A DNA stretch of 64,000 nt from an uncultured Rhodospirillales bacterium (lineage in GTDB: Bacteria; Pseudomonadota; Alphaproteobacteria; ATCC43930; CGMCC-115725): contig CAIJOA010000034.1 in the NCBI GenBank assembly GCA_903822185.1, forward strand, positions 1 to 64,000. The letters run 5' to 3'. Shown piece after piece: positions 1 to 9,036 of the stretch. The notes below the pieces were generated by a model. The model searched no databases. It was not told the origin of the DNA and saw nothing but the letters and a program-made list of their open reading frames with translations. The position numbers and the translations under genes were made by a program. Every line of letters starts with the position of its first letter. The first letter of the stretch is position 1.

Positions 1-379
1 CGAAGAAACGCGCAGCCTTCGCGTCTATCCGGCGCTGTCGGATATCTGGAACATGGTCGCGCGCACGGCCTATACCCAGCTTCAATATTCGCCGCTGTTG
101 CTCGCGGGCACCGTTCTAGGCCTCGCGGTTACCTATCTTGCACCGCCCTTGTTGATGTTCACCACGGGCGCGTCTGCTTATTTCGGCGCGATCGCCTGGC
201 TCGGTATGGCAATCGCCTATGAGCCGATCCTTCGTTTCTATGGCCTCTCCGTGTTGTGGGCGCCGTTCCTGCCGCTTGCGGCGTTGGTCTATCTTGGCGC
301 GACCGTTGCCTCGGCATGGCGGCACTATCGTGGCCGGGGCGGTGAGTGGAAAGGCCGCGTGCAATGGCCGAAGCCCTAA
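1..379 (+). CDS. hpnB: Hopanoid-associated glycosyltransferase HpnB, C-terminal end (5' truncated)
   Basis: The reading frame is open from base 2 and runs without a start codon to TAA at 377-379, so only about 125 C-terminal residues are in the window. They contain two or three hydrophobic membrane-type segments and finish with an Arg/Gly-rich tail (RHYRGRGGEWKGR), which is the ending I associate with HpnB, a membrane-anchored family-2-like glycosyltransferase of hopanoid loci. The exact reaction of HpnB is not settled in general. Its stop lies 16 bases inside hpnC, so it is translated as part of the hopanoid operon. The catalytic domain is off the left edge, so the name rests on the tail and on context. 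Confidence 0.75.
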   Translation, partial: EETRSLRVYPALSDIWNMVARTAYTQLQYSPLLLAGTVLGLAVTYLAPPLLMFTTGASAYFGAIAWLGMAIAYEPILRFYGLSVLWAPFLPLAALVYLGATVASAWRHYRGRGGEWKGRVQWPKP

Positions 380-1200
380 GCGTCGAAATTCCATCGGGCA
401 AGGATAAGGGTGACGAGAATTTCCCCGTCGGCTCTTTCCTGATCCGACGCGATCTTCGCGTCCATGTTCATGCCTTCTATCGTTTCGCCCGCATCGCCGA
501 CGATATCGCCGATAGTTCGGAACTTGCCGCCGATGAAAAAATTCGCCGGCTCGATCGGATGGAAGCGGTGCTCGATGGGGCGCCGGGGGATGACGCACCC
601 TCGGCGGTCGCAATGCGCGAAAGCCTCCTGACGACGGGAACGACGTTTCAGCATTGCCGCGACATTCTGCATGCCTTTCGCATGGATGCGACCAAGCTGC
701 GCTACGAGGACTGGTCAGATTTGATGAATTACTGCCGCTACTCGGCCTCGCCGGTGGGGCGGCAATTGCTCGACCTTCACGGTGAAAGCCGCGATACCTG
801 GGCGCCGTCGGACGCGCTGTGCAGCGCGCTTCAGGTGCTGAATCATCTTCAGGATGGTGCAAAGGATCATCGCGATCTCGATCGGGTCTATCTGCCCCGC
901 CAGGATCTCGAACGTTGTGGTGCGAGCATCGATGAGCTGCCCGGCCGTAGCACAAGCCCGGGCATGCGCTGCGTGCTCGATCGGCTGCTCGATGGGACCG
1001 ATACGTTGATCGCTGCCGCACAACAACTTCCGGGTGGCGTCAAAAGCCCAGGCTTGCGCCGCGAATGCGCGATCATCGTGAATCTGGCGGAACGGTTGTC
1101 GCGGCGTTTGCGCGACGGCGATCCGATCGCCACGCGGGTAAAATTGACCAAGACCGATTTCGCGTCGGCCCTGGTCGTAGGATTATGGCGCGGCCGATGA
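364..1200 (+). CDS. hpnC: Hydroxysqualene synthase HpnC
   Basis: This 278-aa protein belongs to the squalene/phytoene synthase superfamily. The first Asp-rich motif is DDIAD at about residues 46-50. The second region reads QDGAKDHRDLDRVYLP near 163-178, with the LDRVYLP form typical of HpnC rather than the NGRVYLP form of HpnD. In the family, HpnC converts presqualene diphosphate to hydroxysqualene, the second of three steps from farnesyl diphosphate to squalene. I chose the ATG at 364 because the upstream in-frame GTG at 346 adds only six residues inside hpnB. The gene overlaps hpnB by 16 bases and ends in an ATGA overlap with hpnD. Confidence 0.92.
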   Translation: MAEALSVEIPSGKDKGDENFPVGSFLIRRDLRVHVHAFYRFARIADDIADSSELAADEKIRRLDRMEAVLDGAPGDDAPSAVAMRESLLTTGTTFQHCRDILHAFRMDATKLRYEDWSDLMNYCRYSASPVGRQLLDLHGESRDTWAPSDALCSALQVLNHLQDGAKDHRDLDRVYLPRQDLERCGASIDELPGRSTSPGMRCVLDRLLDGTDTLIAAAQQLPGGVKSPGLRRECAIIVNLAERLSRRLRDGDPIATRVKLTKTDFASALVVGLWRGR

Positions 1201-2048
1201 GCGATATAGCTGCCGCCGATCTGCGCACGATGATCCGCGAAAAAGTCGCGGCGGCGGGGTCGTCTTTTTATCTGGCGATGCGATTGCTGCCGGAGCCACG
1301 CCGCGAGGCGATGTATTCGATCTACGCGTTCTGCCGCGAAGTCGATGACATCGCCGACAGCGACGAACCGGAAGCGGCGAAACGTAAGGCGCTCGAGGAT
1401 TGGCGCGCCGAGATCGACGCGATTTATGCCGGTACGAGCAAGCTTCCGTTGGGCCAAGTCCTGACCGAAGACATGAAGGCCTTCCATCTTCGGCGCGACG
1501 ATTTCATCGCGGTGATCGACGGCATGGAAATGGATGCCGGTGCGCCGATTCACGCGCCCAGCATAGCGGTGCTCGATCTTTATTGTGACCGGGTGGCGAG
1601 CGCGGTCGGGCGGCTGTCCGTGCGTGCCTTCGGGGCGGATTCCGACGCGGCGGATCGCGTCGCCTATCATCTGGGACGGGCGCTACAACTGACGAACATC
1701 CTGCGCGACGTCGCCGAAGACGCCGGACGCGGCCGTCTTTATCTGCCGCGTGATTTGCTCGTCGAGGCAGGAATCACGACCGATGCGCTCGATGAAATCC
1801 TGGCGCATCCGAACTTGCCGCAAGTCTGCGAAAAACTTTCCGTCGTGGCAGAACAGCATTTTGTCGATGCGCATGCCGCGATGGCCGAATGTCCGCCGAA
1901 GGCGATGAAGCCGGCGCGTGCGATGGGTGCGGTTTACCACGCGCAGCTCAACCGCCTACAGCAACGCGGTTGGCAGAAGTTCGCCGAGCCGATCAAACTG
2001 TCGAAACTAACCAAGCTCTGGCTCGCCTTCCGCTACGGCCTCCTATGA
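1197..2048 (+). CDS. hpnD: Presqualene diphosphate synthase HpnD
   Basis: This 283-aa protein is a second squalene/phytoene synthase paralogue. It has DDIAD at about residues 50-54 and the classic second motif NILRDVAEDAGRGRLYLP at about 167-184, the Mg-binding Asp clusters for two prenyl diphosphates. The family role is condensation of two farnesyl diphosphates to presqualene diphosphate. The start at 1197 overlaps the hpnC stop (ATGA). An in-frame ATG at 1185 would add four residues but sits only a few bases after the GGA-rich ribosome site, so 1197 is preferred. The protein is soluble and acts one step before HpnC. Confidence 0.93.
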   Translation: MSDIAAADLRTMIREKVAAAGSSFYLAMRLLPEPRREAMYSIYAFCREVDDIADSDEPEAAKRKALEDWRAEIDAIYAGTSKLPLGQVLTEDMKAFHLRRDDFIAVIDGMEMDAGAPIHAPSIAVLDLYCDRVASAVGRLSVRAFGADSDAADRVAYHLGRALQLTNILRDVAEDAGRGRLYLPRDLLVEAGITTDALDEILAHPNLPQVCEKLSVVAEQHFVDAHAAMAECPPKAMKPARAMGAVYHAQLNRLQQRGWQKFAEPIKLSKLTKLWLAFRYGLL

Positions 2049-3301
2049 GCCAACCCCATCGCGTGCATGTGGTGGGGGCGGGGCTTGCCGGTCTCGCCGC
2101 ATCGCTGACCCTCGCCGAAGCAGGCGTTGGCGTGGTACTGCATGAGGCGGCGCCGCAAGCAGGCGGGCGCTGCCGTTCTTATCTCGATGCGACGCTCGGC
2201 TGCCGGATCGACAACGGCAATCATCTGCTGCTGAGCGGTAATCGCGCCGCCAAACGTTACGTTGATATGATCGGCTCACGTTCGACCTTCACCGGACCGG
2301 GCGAAGCGATCTATCCGTTTCTCGATCGCCAGAATGGCGAACGATGGACGCTGCGTCCGAATGCAGGCAAGTTGCCGTGGTGGGTTCTGTCGCCAAGCCG
2401 TCGCGTTAAAGGCACGCATGTTTTTTCCTACCTTTCCGCGCGGCATCTTCTGAAGGCCTCACCGGAGGCCGTCGTGACGGATCTCCTCGATGCAGGGTCG
2501 GTGCTCTATCGCCGGCTCTGGCAACCGATGGCGATCGCCGCGCTCAATACAGAAGCCGAACTCGGTTCAGCGCGGATGTTCGGCGATATTCTGCAAGAGA
2601 CGCTCGGCGCGGGCGGACGAGATTGTGTGCCGATGATTCCGCGCGAAGGTCTGTCGGAAAGCATGGTCGATCCGGCGCTGGCGCGGTTGCGCGCGAAAGG
2701 CGCCGACATCCGCATCGGGTCGCGGCTGCGCGGGATCGGTTTCGATAACGATCGTGTTGCGTCGCTCGATTTCGACGGAAGCACCGAGGCCATTGAAGCG
2801 AACGATGCCATCGTTCTGGCCGTCCCGTCGGCGGTCGCGCCGCGTCTCGTTCCCGACCTGACCGCGCCCGATGAATACCGCGCCATCGTCAATGCGCATT
2901 ACCGGATCGCCATGCGCGGCGATGCGCCGTGGTTTGTCGGGATTGTCGGCGGTACTGCGGAATGGGTGTTTCGCAAGCCGGATATCTTGTCTGTGACGGT
3001 GAGCGCCGCTGACCGGCTCGTGGACAGGCCGGCTGAAGAACTCGCGCCGTTGCTGTGGCGAGACGTCGCAGCCGCCTTTGGCTTGCCCGAAGACCCGATG
3101 CCGGTCTGGCAGATCGTCAAGGAAAAGCGGGCGACCTTCGCGGCCACGCCGGATCAGATCAAACGCCGGCCCAGCACGGCCACACGCTGGTCCAACCTCG
3201 TCCTCGCCGGCGATTGGACCGATACCGGTATTCCCGCGACCATCGAAGGGGCGATTCGGTCCGGGTTTAAGGCCGCCGCCCGTCTTCTAGGTCACATCTA
3301 A
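2045..3301 (+). CDS. hpnE: Hydroxysqualene dehydroxylase HpnE (FAD-dependent)
   Basis: This 418-aa flavoprotein of the amine-oxidase / phytoene-desaturase fold opens with a Rossmann dinucleotide motif GAGLAG at residues 11-16 and an acidic residue (E34) at the end of the second strand. The C-terminal FAD segment LAGDWTDTGIPATIEGA is also typical. HpnE reductively removes the hydroxyl of hydroxysqualene to give squalene, completing the HpnC-D-E route. The reading frame is open further upstream, but the ATG at 2045 overlaps the hpnD stop as ATGA and begins just before the dinucleotide fold, so it is the obvious start. A gap of 18 bases separates it from shc. Confidence 0.93.
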   Translation: MSQPHRVHVVGAGLAGLAASLTLAEAGVGVVLHEAAPQAGGRCRSYLDATLGCRIDNGNHLLLSGNRAAKRYVDMIGSRSTFTGPGEAIYPFLDRQNGERWTLRPNAGKLPWWVLSPSRRVKGTHVFSYLSARHLLKASPEAVVTDLLDAGSVLYRRLWQPMAIAALNTEAELGSARMFGDILQETLGAGGRDCVPMIPREGLSESMVDPALARLRAKGADIRIGSRLRGIGFDNDRVASLDFDGSTEAIEANDAIVLAVPSAVAPRLVPDLTAPDEYRAIVNAHYRIAMRGDAPWFVGIVGGTAEWVFRKPDILSVTVSAADRLVDRPAEELAPLLWRDVAAAFGLPEDPMPVWQIVKEKRATFAATPDQIKRRPSTATRWSNLVLAGDWTDTGIPATIEGAIRSGFKAAARLLGHI

Positions 3302-3319
3302 ATCCGCTAGATTGCCCTC

Positions 3320-5242
3320 ATGCCTGATACACATAATCCGTCGCTCGACGTCCCGGCGCTCGACGCTGTTGTCGATCGCGCCGCCGCGGCGCTGATCGCC
3401 CAGCAACAACCCGACGGCCACTGGGTCTTCGAACTCGAGGCCGATGCGACGATCCCGGCCGAATTCATCCTGCTGCAGCATTATCTCGGCGAGATCGATG
3501 ATTCGTTACAGGGCGAGATCGCGAAATTCCTGCGCTCGCTGCAGGCCGACCATGGCGGCTGGCCGTTGTTTCGCGGTGGCGATCTCGATCTGAGTTGTAG
3601 CGTCAAAGCCTACTTTGCCCTCAAGGCAGCCGGTGACGATGTCGATGCACCGCATATGGTCCGGGCGCGGGAAGCGATCCTCGCCTGCGGCGGCGCGGCG
3701 CGCGCTAATGTTTTCACGCGAATTCAGCTTGCGCTGTTTGGTGAACTGGCTTGGCGCGGCGTGCCGGTGATGCCGGTCGAGATTATGCTGCTGCCGCGAT
3801 GGTTTCCTTTTCATCTGACCAAGATTTCCTATTGGTCGCGCACGGTCATCGTACCGCTGCTGGTGCTGATGACGCTAAAGCCTTGCGCGCGTAATCCGCG
3901 TGGCATCGGCGTCCGCGAACTATTCCTGCCCGGTACGGAAACTAAGCCGCCGAAGGCATCGGGATCGATTTGGGCATCGATCTTCAATGTCGTCGATGAT
4001 GTGTTGCGGGTCGTTGAGCCGGCCTTTCCGAAGAGCTTGCGCCGGCGCGCCGTCGATAAGGCGGTTGCCTTCGTCACCGAACGTCTCAACGGTGAAGACG
4101 GCCTCGGCGCGATCTATCCGGCGATCGCGAACAGCGTGATGATGTTCGATTGCCTCAAAGTTCCGGTCAGCGATCCGCGCGTCGTCACAGCCCGCGCTGC
4201 CGTGCGAAAGCTGTTGGTGCAAAAGCCGGGACGCACTTATTGCCAGCCTTGCCTCTCCCCGGTGTGGGACACGGGCCTTGCGGCCCATGCGTTGATGGAG
4301 GCGGGGGGCGATACCGCGATGGCGTCGGCTGAACGCGGTCTCGAATGGCTGGTCCCCTGTCAGGTCAATGATGTCGTCGGCGACTGGGCCGTGAAACGTC
4401 CGAACCTTCCGCCGGGCGGCTGGGCGTTCCAATACGCCAATCCGCATTATCCGGATCTCGATGATACGGCGATGGTCGCCTTGGCCTATGACCGCTTCGA
4501 CCGCGCGCGTTATCGCGGTGTTGTCGAACGCGCGACGAACTGGCTTGTCGGCATGCAGAGCCGCAACGGCGGCTGGGCAGCATTCGACGTCGATAACATG
4601 CACTACTATCTGAACTACATCCCGTTCGCCGATCATGGCGCTTTGCTCGATCCGCCGACCGCGGATGTGTCGGCACGTTGCGTCGGACTTTTCGGGCAAC
4701 TGGGCGGTTACGACAATGCGCGCACCACCGGCGTTGATTATCTTCGGCGCGAGCAGGAAAGCGACGGCTCGTGGTTCGGCCGTTGGGGGACGAATTACAT
4801 CTACGGCACTTGGTCCGTTTTGGTCGCGCTGAACGGCGCTGGTGTCGATAAGGCCGATCCGATGATCCGTCGCGCTGTGGCGTGGCTGTTGTCGAAGCAG
4901 CGACCGGACGGCGGTTGGGGCGAGGACGGTCGATCCTACTGGAAGCACCATCCGCGCGGCGAGGGAAAGGCCAGCACACCGTCGCAAACAGCCTGGGCGC
5001 TGTTGGCGCTCATGGCGGCGGGCGAAATGCGGAATGAAGCCGTTGCACGCGGCGTGAATTATCTCGTGACGACGCAGCAGGCACATGGCCTGTGGGATGA
5101 AGAAGACTTCACCGCGGTCGGTTTTCCACGCGTGTTCTATCTTCGTTATCACGGCTATCGCGCCTTCTTCCCGCTTTGGGCGGTGGCGCGTTATCGCAAT
5201 CTGTCGAGCAGCAAGCAGATCAATTATTCCTACGGGCTTTGA
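3320..5242 (+). CDS. shc: Squalene-hopene cyclase
   Basis: This 640-aa terpene cyclase has the length expected for the family. The catalytic DXDD motif appears as DLDD at residues 379-382, close to D374-D377 of the well-studied Alicyclobacillus enzyme. Several QW repeats are visible, including QQPDGHWVFE near the N-terminus, MQSRNGGWAAF in the middle and KQRPDGGWGED and QQAHGLW towards the C-terminus. The enzyme is a monotopic membrane protein that cyclises squalene to hopene and hopanol. It follows hpnE by 18 bases, and its TGA shares one base with the ATG of hpnG (TGATG), so translation is probably coupled. It is also called hpnF. Confidence 0.97.
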   Translation: MPDTHNPSLDVPALDAVVDRAAAALIAQQQPDGHWVFELEADATIPAEFILLQHYLGEIDDSLQGEIAKFLRSLQADHGGWPLFRGGDLDLSCSVKAYFALKAAGDDVDAPHMVRAREAILACGGAARANVFTRIQLALFGELAWRGVPVMPVEIMLLPRWFPFHLTKISYWSRTVIVPLLVLMTLKPCARNPRGIGVRELFLPGTETKPPKASGSIWASIFNVVDDVLRVVEPAFPKSLRRRAVDKAVAFVTERLNGEDGLGAIYPAIANSVMMFDCLKVPVSDPRVVTARAAVRKLLVQKPGRTYCQPCLSPVWDTGLAAHALMEAGGDTAMASAERGLEWLVPCQVNDVVGDWAVKRPNLPPGGWAFQYANPHYPDLDDTAMVALAYDRFDRARYRGVVERATNWLVGMQSRNGGWAAFDVDNMHYYLNYIPFADHGALLDPPTADVSARCVGLFGQLGGYDNARTTGVDYLRREQESDGSWFGRWGTNYIYGTWSVLVALNGAGVDKADPMIRRAVAWLLSKQRPDGGWGEDGRSYWKHHPRGEGKASTPSQTAWALLALMAAGEMRNEAVARGVNYLVTTQQAHGLWDEEDFTAVGFPRVFYLRYHGYRAFFPLWAVARYRNLSSSKQINYSYGL

Positions 5243-5904
5243 TGAATCTCGCCGCGATCACCGGCATGGAAGCAGAAGCGCGCATCGTTCGCGATGCCGG
5301 CTTCAAGGCGATGGCGTCGGGTGGTGTTGAAGCGAATACGTTGTCGGCAGCAGACTTCTGCCTTCGCGCCGGTGCCGAGGCCCTGCTCAGTTTTGGCATC
5401 GCGGGCGCTTTGGCATCGCATCTGCAGCCCGGCGCCCTGCTTATGCCGCGCGGCATTCGCGAAGAAGACGGTACGCGTCATGCCGTCGATACGGAGCTCC
5501 ATCGCCAAGCCGAGAAAATCTTGGCGGCGGCGGGGATCGCGGTGGAAACCGGCGATATGCTCGGCGCTGTCACGGCGGCTGCGTCACCTGCCGAAAAGAA
5601 TGAATTGGCGCGGCGTTGCTACGCGATCGCTATCGATCTCGAAAGCCATCTAATCGCGCGCGTTGCCGCGCAGGCGGGCCGTCGGTTTATCGTCCTGCGC
5701 GCTATTTCAGACAGCGCGACACAGGCATTGCCGCCGGCGGCGGTGAATGGGCTTGGCGCAGATGGAAAACCGGCGCTGGGCCGTGTGCTGGCATCGGTGG
5801 CGCGTGATCCCCGACAAATTCCGGCGCTGATCCATCTCGCCGGCGGCACGCGCCGCGCGCTGTCGGCTTTGACCCAGGCGCTCGCGGTTCGTCCATTCGC
5901 TTGA
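5242..5904 (+). CDS. hpnG: Adenosylhopane nucleosidase/phosphorylase HpnG
   Basis: This 220-aa protein resembles the nucleoside phosphorylase / MTA-SAH nucleosidase superfamily: a GxxAxA stretch (FGIAGALAS) near residue 53, a Met-Glu-like hinge and a late SDSA segment (LRAISDSATQALPP), where the Asp contacts the base. In hopanoid pathways HpnG releases adenine from adenosylhopane to give a ribosylhopane intermediate. I chose the ATG at 5242 because it overlaps the shc stop codon by one base; longer in-frame starts lie inside shc. Its substrate-producing partner HpnH is encoded about 10 kb downstream on the other strand rather than next to it. Confidence 0.88.
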   Translation: MNLAAITGMEAEARIVRDAGFKAMASGGVEANTLSAADFCLRAGAEALLSFGIAGALASHLQPGALLMPRGIREEDGTRHAVDTELHRQAEKILAAAGIAVETGDMLGAVTAAASPAEKNELARRCYAIAIDLESHLIARVAAQAGRRFIVLRAISDSATQALPPAAVNGLGADGKPALGRVLASVARDPRQIPALIHLAGGTRRALSALTQALAVRPFA

Positions 5905-5917
5905 AAGGACAGTGGTC

Positions 5918-6910
5918 ATGAAGATCATTCAATTTAAGACGCCGGGTGATCCCTCGGTGCTTGAACTCGCCGACGCGCCCATTCCGGATGTTGGTGACAC
6001 CGACGTGCTGGTCCGCGCCCACGCGATCGGCGTCGGCATGCCGGATGTCATGATCCGGCGTGGCGTTTATAATTGGATGCCGCCTCTGCCGGCGACGCCC
6101 GGCACCGAGATGAGCGGCATTGTTGAGAAAATCGGTCGGGACGTTAAAAGCCTGAAGGTCGGACAACGCGTCGTCGTCTCGGCGCGGGACCGGTCGCAAC
6201 GCGGTGGTTGTTACGCCGAATATAACGCCACGCCGGAGACCTCGGCTTACGCGCTGCCCGACGGCGCGGATATGGACCTGGCAGCGGCGCTCGCCAATTA
6301 CCAGGTGGCCTATCACCTTCTTTATGACTGCATCACTTTTAAGAAGGGCCAATTGATCCTGATCCAAGGCGCCGCTGGCGGCACCGGCAGTGCATTGGTC
6401 GATCTGGCGATGGAAGCGGGATTAAACGTTATCGGCCTTTGTTCCGGGCCAACGAAGATCGCGTTTGTAAAAGGCTTCAGAGTCGAGCATGTGGTTGATC
6501 GTCAGCGTGATAATCTTGCGGAGTCTGTTGCCTCGATCACCGGTGGTCGCGGGGTCGATTTCATCATGGATTTCGCCGGCGGTCCGGAATTCGTGAAAAA
6601 CCTGTCGATGCTTGCGCCCTATGGCACGGTCGTCAGCTACGCGCAGCTTGCGGGGAAACCCAAGGACGATGTTTATGGCGCGCTGCGGGCGATGTCGGGC
6701 AAGAATCTGAGCATTCGGACGTTTTCGATGCATGTCTATGATCATTGGCGCCAACCGCAGCAGGCGGGGATGCGATGGCTGATCGAGAAGCTCGCGCGCG
6801 GCCAAATCCGGCCAAGGATTTATCGGACCTTGCCACTCGGCGAAGCGCGTCAAGCGCATGAAATTTTCGAAACCGGCGAGGTCATGGGCAAGCTGTTGCT
6901 GAAGCCCTGA
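5918..6910 (+). CDS. Zinc-free quinone-oxidoreductase-like MDR dehydrogenase
   Basis: This 330-aa medium-chain dehydrogenase/reductase has an N-terminal GroES-like domain (about 1-120) and a Rossmann domain with GAAGGTGSALVD at about 150. The usual catalytic zinc ligands of alcohol dehydrogenases are not evident, which points to the NADPH:quinone oxidoreductase branch. The start at ATG 5918 has GAAAGGAC eight bases upstream; an in-frame GTG at 5912 is less likely. It lies 13 bases after hpnG and could be the last gene of the hopanoid operon, but a role in hopanoid metabolism is only a guess from position. The substrate is unknown. A hairpin terminator follows at once. Confidence 0.85.
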   Translation: MKIIQFKTPGDPSVLELADAPIPDVGDTDVLVRAHAIGVGMPDVMIRRGVYNWMPPLPATPGTEMSGIVEKIGRDVKSLKVGQRVVVSARDRSQRGGCYAEYNATPETSAYALPDGADMDLAAALANYQVAYHLLYDCITFKKGQLILIQGAAGGTGSALVDLAMEAGLNVIGLCSGPTKIAFVKGFRVEHVVDRQRDNLAESVASITGGRGVDFIMDFAGGPEFVKNLSMLAPYGTVVSYAQLAGKPKDDVYGALRAMSGKNLSIRTFSMHVYDHWRQPQQAGMRWLIEKLARGQIRPRIYRTLPLGEARQAHEIFETGEVMGKLLLKP

Positions 6911-6923
6911 CATAAAAGAATGA

Positions 6924-6945
6924 CGGCGCGGACCATGCCGCGCCG
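6924..6945. terminator. Bidirectional intrinsic terminator
   Basis: An 8-bp perfect stem (CGGCGCGG / CCGCGCCG) with the loop ACCATG lies between the convergent ends of the MDR gene and the small gene at 6954-7202. A T-rich run follows on the plus strand (TTATCTTT) and another on the minus strand (TTCTTTTATG), so it can serve both directions. Confidence 0.7.
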
Positions 6946-6953
6946 CCTTATCT

Positions 6954-7202
6954 TTAATGTTTGCGAAGCTGCGGGTCTTCGCCGTGGCTGTGACGTTTGC
7001 CTTCGTCTTCGGCTTTGCGAAGCTCGGCGCCTTCGGCACCATCGATCGCTTTTTTGGCTTCGCGGGCCTTCTCCTCGACCTTTCCGCTTTCGGCGAACTT
7101 ATGCTGCTCGGCGTTGTAGGCGCGCGCTGCGGTACGATTGCCTTCGCCTTCGTTCGCCTGATGGTCGGCAACGTCGTCCTTGGGGTGGTGTGCTTTGGTC
7201 AT
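6954..7202 (-). CDS. Small, highly charged hydrophilic protein (82 aa), unknown function
   Basis: This 82-aa protein has no hydrophobic stretch and is rich in Lys, Glu, Ala and His. A helical middle section (SGKVEEKAREAKKAIDGAEG) is followed by a basic His/Lys-rich tail. The ATG at 7202 has a good ribosome site (AGAGGAG) about seven bases upstream. The pattern resembles small conserved charged proteins found widely in proteobacteria with no assigned function; I do not know its role. It stands alone between the convergent MDR gene and the permease gene, and shares the terminator at 6924-6945. Confidence 0.7.
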   Translation of the reverse strand: MTKAHHPKDDVADHQANEGEGNRTAARAYNAEQHKFAESGKVEEKAREAKKAIDGAEGAELRKAEDEGKRHSHGEDPQLRKH

Positions 7203-7288
7203 GTTTCATCTCCTCTGGGCTGCCTGGTATCAAACGGCGCGGGGGAGGATGAGTTGCCTCTCGTGTGAATTGGGCGAAATCGGGGCAG

Positions 7289-9031
7289 CTAGTCCAGAAT
7301 CTGCTGCTGTCGCCGCGCGATATACCAATAGAGTCCCGTTATCGGAATCATCAGCGTGAGCATGATGATCGCAAGCGCGGAGGCTTGGCCGAGGCCTCCC
7401 GCCAGCCAAAGGCTCCATATCAAGACCGGCAAAGTCAGATTTCCCGATGTCGATAAAAAGACGGCGAGGGTCAACTCGCGAAATGTCAGGAGCGCAATCC
7501 ATAAGAAAGCATAGAGCAAAGTCGGAGCGAGAAGCGGCAACAGCACACGGCGAAAGATGCTGGCCAAGGTCGCGCCGCCGACCTGTGCGGATTCCTCCAG
7601 TTCGGTGTGAATCTGAATGAGCCCGGCATTCGTCATGCGCGTGGCGTAGCTTAAGCGGGCGATGACGAAGACGAGGAGCAGAATCCAAATCGTGCCATAA
7701 ATCGGGATGAGGCGCTGCAGGGCGTAAAGCGCGATCAGCAATGCGCCGATGCCGAAGACATTGCCGGGAATGGCGTGCGGCAGGAAGGCCGCGAGATCGA
7801 ACAGGTTGCGAAACCGCAGGCGTGACCGCAACACGACCCACGAAAAGGCAATCGCAATGGCAAGGGTGATTGCCGGCGTCAGGATCGCCAAGAGCGCGGT
7901 GTTCGAAAATCCGGTGATCGCCAGATTCCAAGGCAGGGCGCGATAATGGACCAGCGATAAGGCGGCGATGGCGCGGGCAGACGGAAGCTGGAAGTAGGGC
8001 AGGAACGACGCCCAGGCCAGCAACACGAGCGGCACCAGTTTGCTCAGAACGAAATAGAGGCCGATAAAGCACCATGCGAGGATTGCCTTGCGGCCGATCG
8101 GGAGAAGACGGGGGCGATAGGCTTTGCCTGTCACGACCGCGAAACGGCGCGATCGTTTCTGCATGGTGCCGTACCATACGCTGAGCACCCCGGCGAAGAT
8201 CATCATTCCCGAACTTAAGGCGGCGGCCAGGCCGTAATGCGGGTTCACATCCTGTGGATTGATCAGCAGGTAGAGATAGGTGCTGAAAGTATAGGTTCGG
8301 CTGCTCCAACCGATGATCGCGGGCACATCGAAAGCCGCGAAACTGATGGTGAAGATATAGATCACCGCCGCAAGGATACCAGGCCAGGCGAGCGGGGCGG
8401 TGATCCGGCGAAGGCTCGACAGCGCGCCGGCGCCGCTCATCTGGGCTGCTTCTTCGAGCGACGGATCGAGCGAGCGAAATACCGCTGCCGTCATGATGAA
8501 GGCCAGCGGCGCAAGATTGAGACCCTGAACCCAGCCCATGCCGGCAATGCCGGTAACATCGAAGACCGGCCCGGCGATACCGAATGTTTGCGCCAAGAAA
8601 ACATTGACGATGCCGATGCGCGGATGAAGCAGGAAGAGCCATCCCATCGAGCTGGCGAAATCCGGGATCAGGATGCCGAGCGTCATCAGGGTGAAAAGAA
8701 CGGTCTTGCCGGGAAGGGTGGTTCGCTCCGCCAACCACGCGGTCGGTATGCCGAACAGCAAAGCCACGGCGAGCGAATAAAGCCCGAAGCCGCAGGTATC
8801 GAGAACGACGCGGTACGTCCGGGTATCGGTGAAGACCTCGTGATAATTGCCCAGCCCATAGATCAGCCGTTCATCGGTCGGTGAGCCGCCCACGAAACTG
8901 AGCCACAGCACGACGGCAAGATGTGCCACGATGACCAGGCTGGTGATCACGACGGTCCCGAGCATGAAATGGGGCAGCAGGTCGCGCGTGCGCGATGACA
9001 CGTCCGGCCGATCCTGCGCCAACACCGCCAT
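7289..9031 (-). CDS. Fused ABC permease, iron/thiamine (FbpB/ThiP-like) family
   Basis: This 580-aa integral membrane protein is a tandem fusion of two permease domains with about twelve membrane segments. Each half carries an EAA-type loop that docks an ATPase: SLEEAAQMSGAGALSSLRRI in the first half, ELEESAQVGGATLASIFRRV in the second. This arrangement is typical of FbpB/ThiP-type importers of iron or small organic ligands. I preferred the start at 9031 (MAVLAQDRPD), since the longer frame to 9106 runs into the binding-protein gene. It follows its binding protein by five bases. No ATPase gene lies beside it. It is clearly paralogous to the permease at 51594-53360. Confidence 0.87.
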   Translation of the reverse strand: MAVLAQDRPDVSSRTRDLLPHFMLGTVVITSLVIVAHLAVVLWLSFVGGSPTDERLIYGLGNYHEVFTDTRTYRVVLDTCGFGLYSLAVALLFGIPTAWLAERTTLPGKTVLFTLMTLGILIPDFASSMGWLFLLHPRIGIVNVFLAQTFGIAGPVFDVTGIAGMGWVQGLNLAPLAFIMTAAVFRSLDPSLEEAAQMSGAGALSSLRRITAPLAWPGILAAVIYIFTISFAAFDVPAIIGWSSRTYTFSTYLYLLINPQDVNPHYGLAAALSSGMMIFAGVLSVWYGTMQKRSRRFAVVTGKAYRPRLLPIGRKAILAWCFIGLYFVLSKLVPLVLLAWASFLPYFQLPSARAIAALSLVHYRALPWNLAITGFSNTALLAILTPAITLAIAIAFSWVVLRSRLRFRNLFDLAAFLPHAIPGNVFGIGALLIALYALQRLIPIYGTIWILLLVFVIARLSYATRMTNAGLIQIHTELEESAQVGGATLASIFRRVLLPLLAPTLLYAFLWIALLTFRELTLAVFLSTSGNLTLPVLIWSLWLAGGLGQASALAIIMLTLMIPITGLYWYIARRQQQILD

Positions 9032-9036
9032 CGTGA

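Noticed and set aside
3920-5152. Long antisense open frame (about 410 codons) within shc
   Set aside because: The plus strand is a complete squalene-hopene cyclase with catalytic motifs. The antisense frame has odd composition (Arg/His/Ala rich) and no recognisable motif; it is a by-product of GC-rich codon use.
7230-8738. About 500-codon alternative frame over the fused permease
   Set aside because: It has a His/Arg/Pro-rich shadow composition; the true frame has membrane helices and docking loops.
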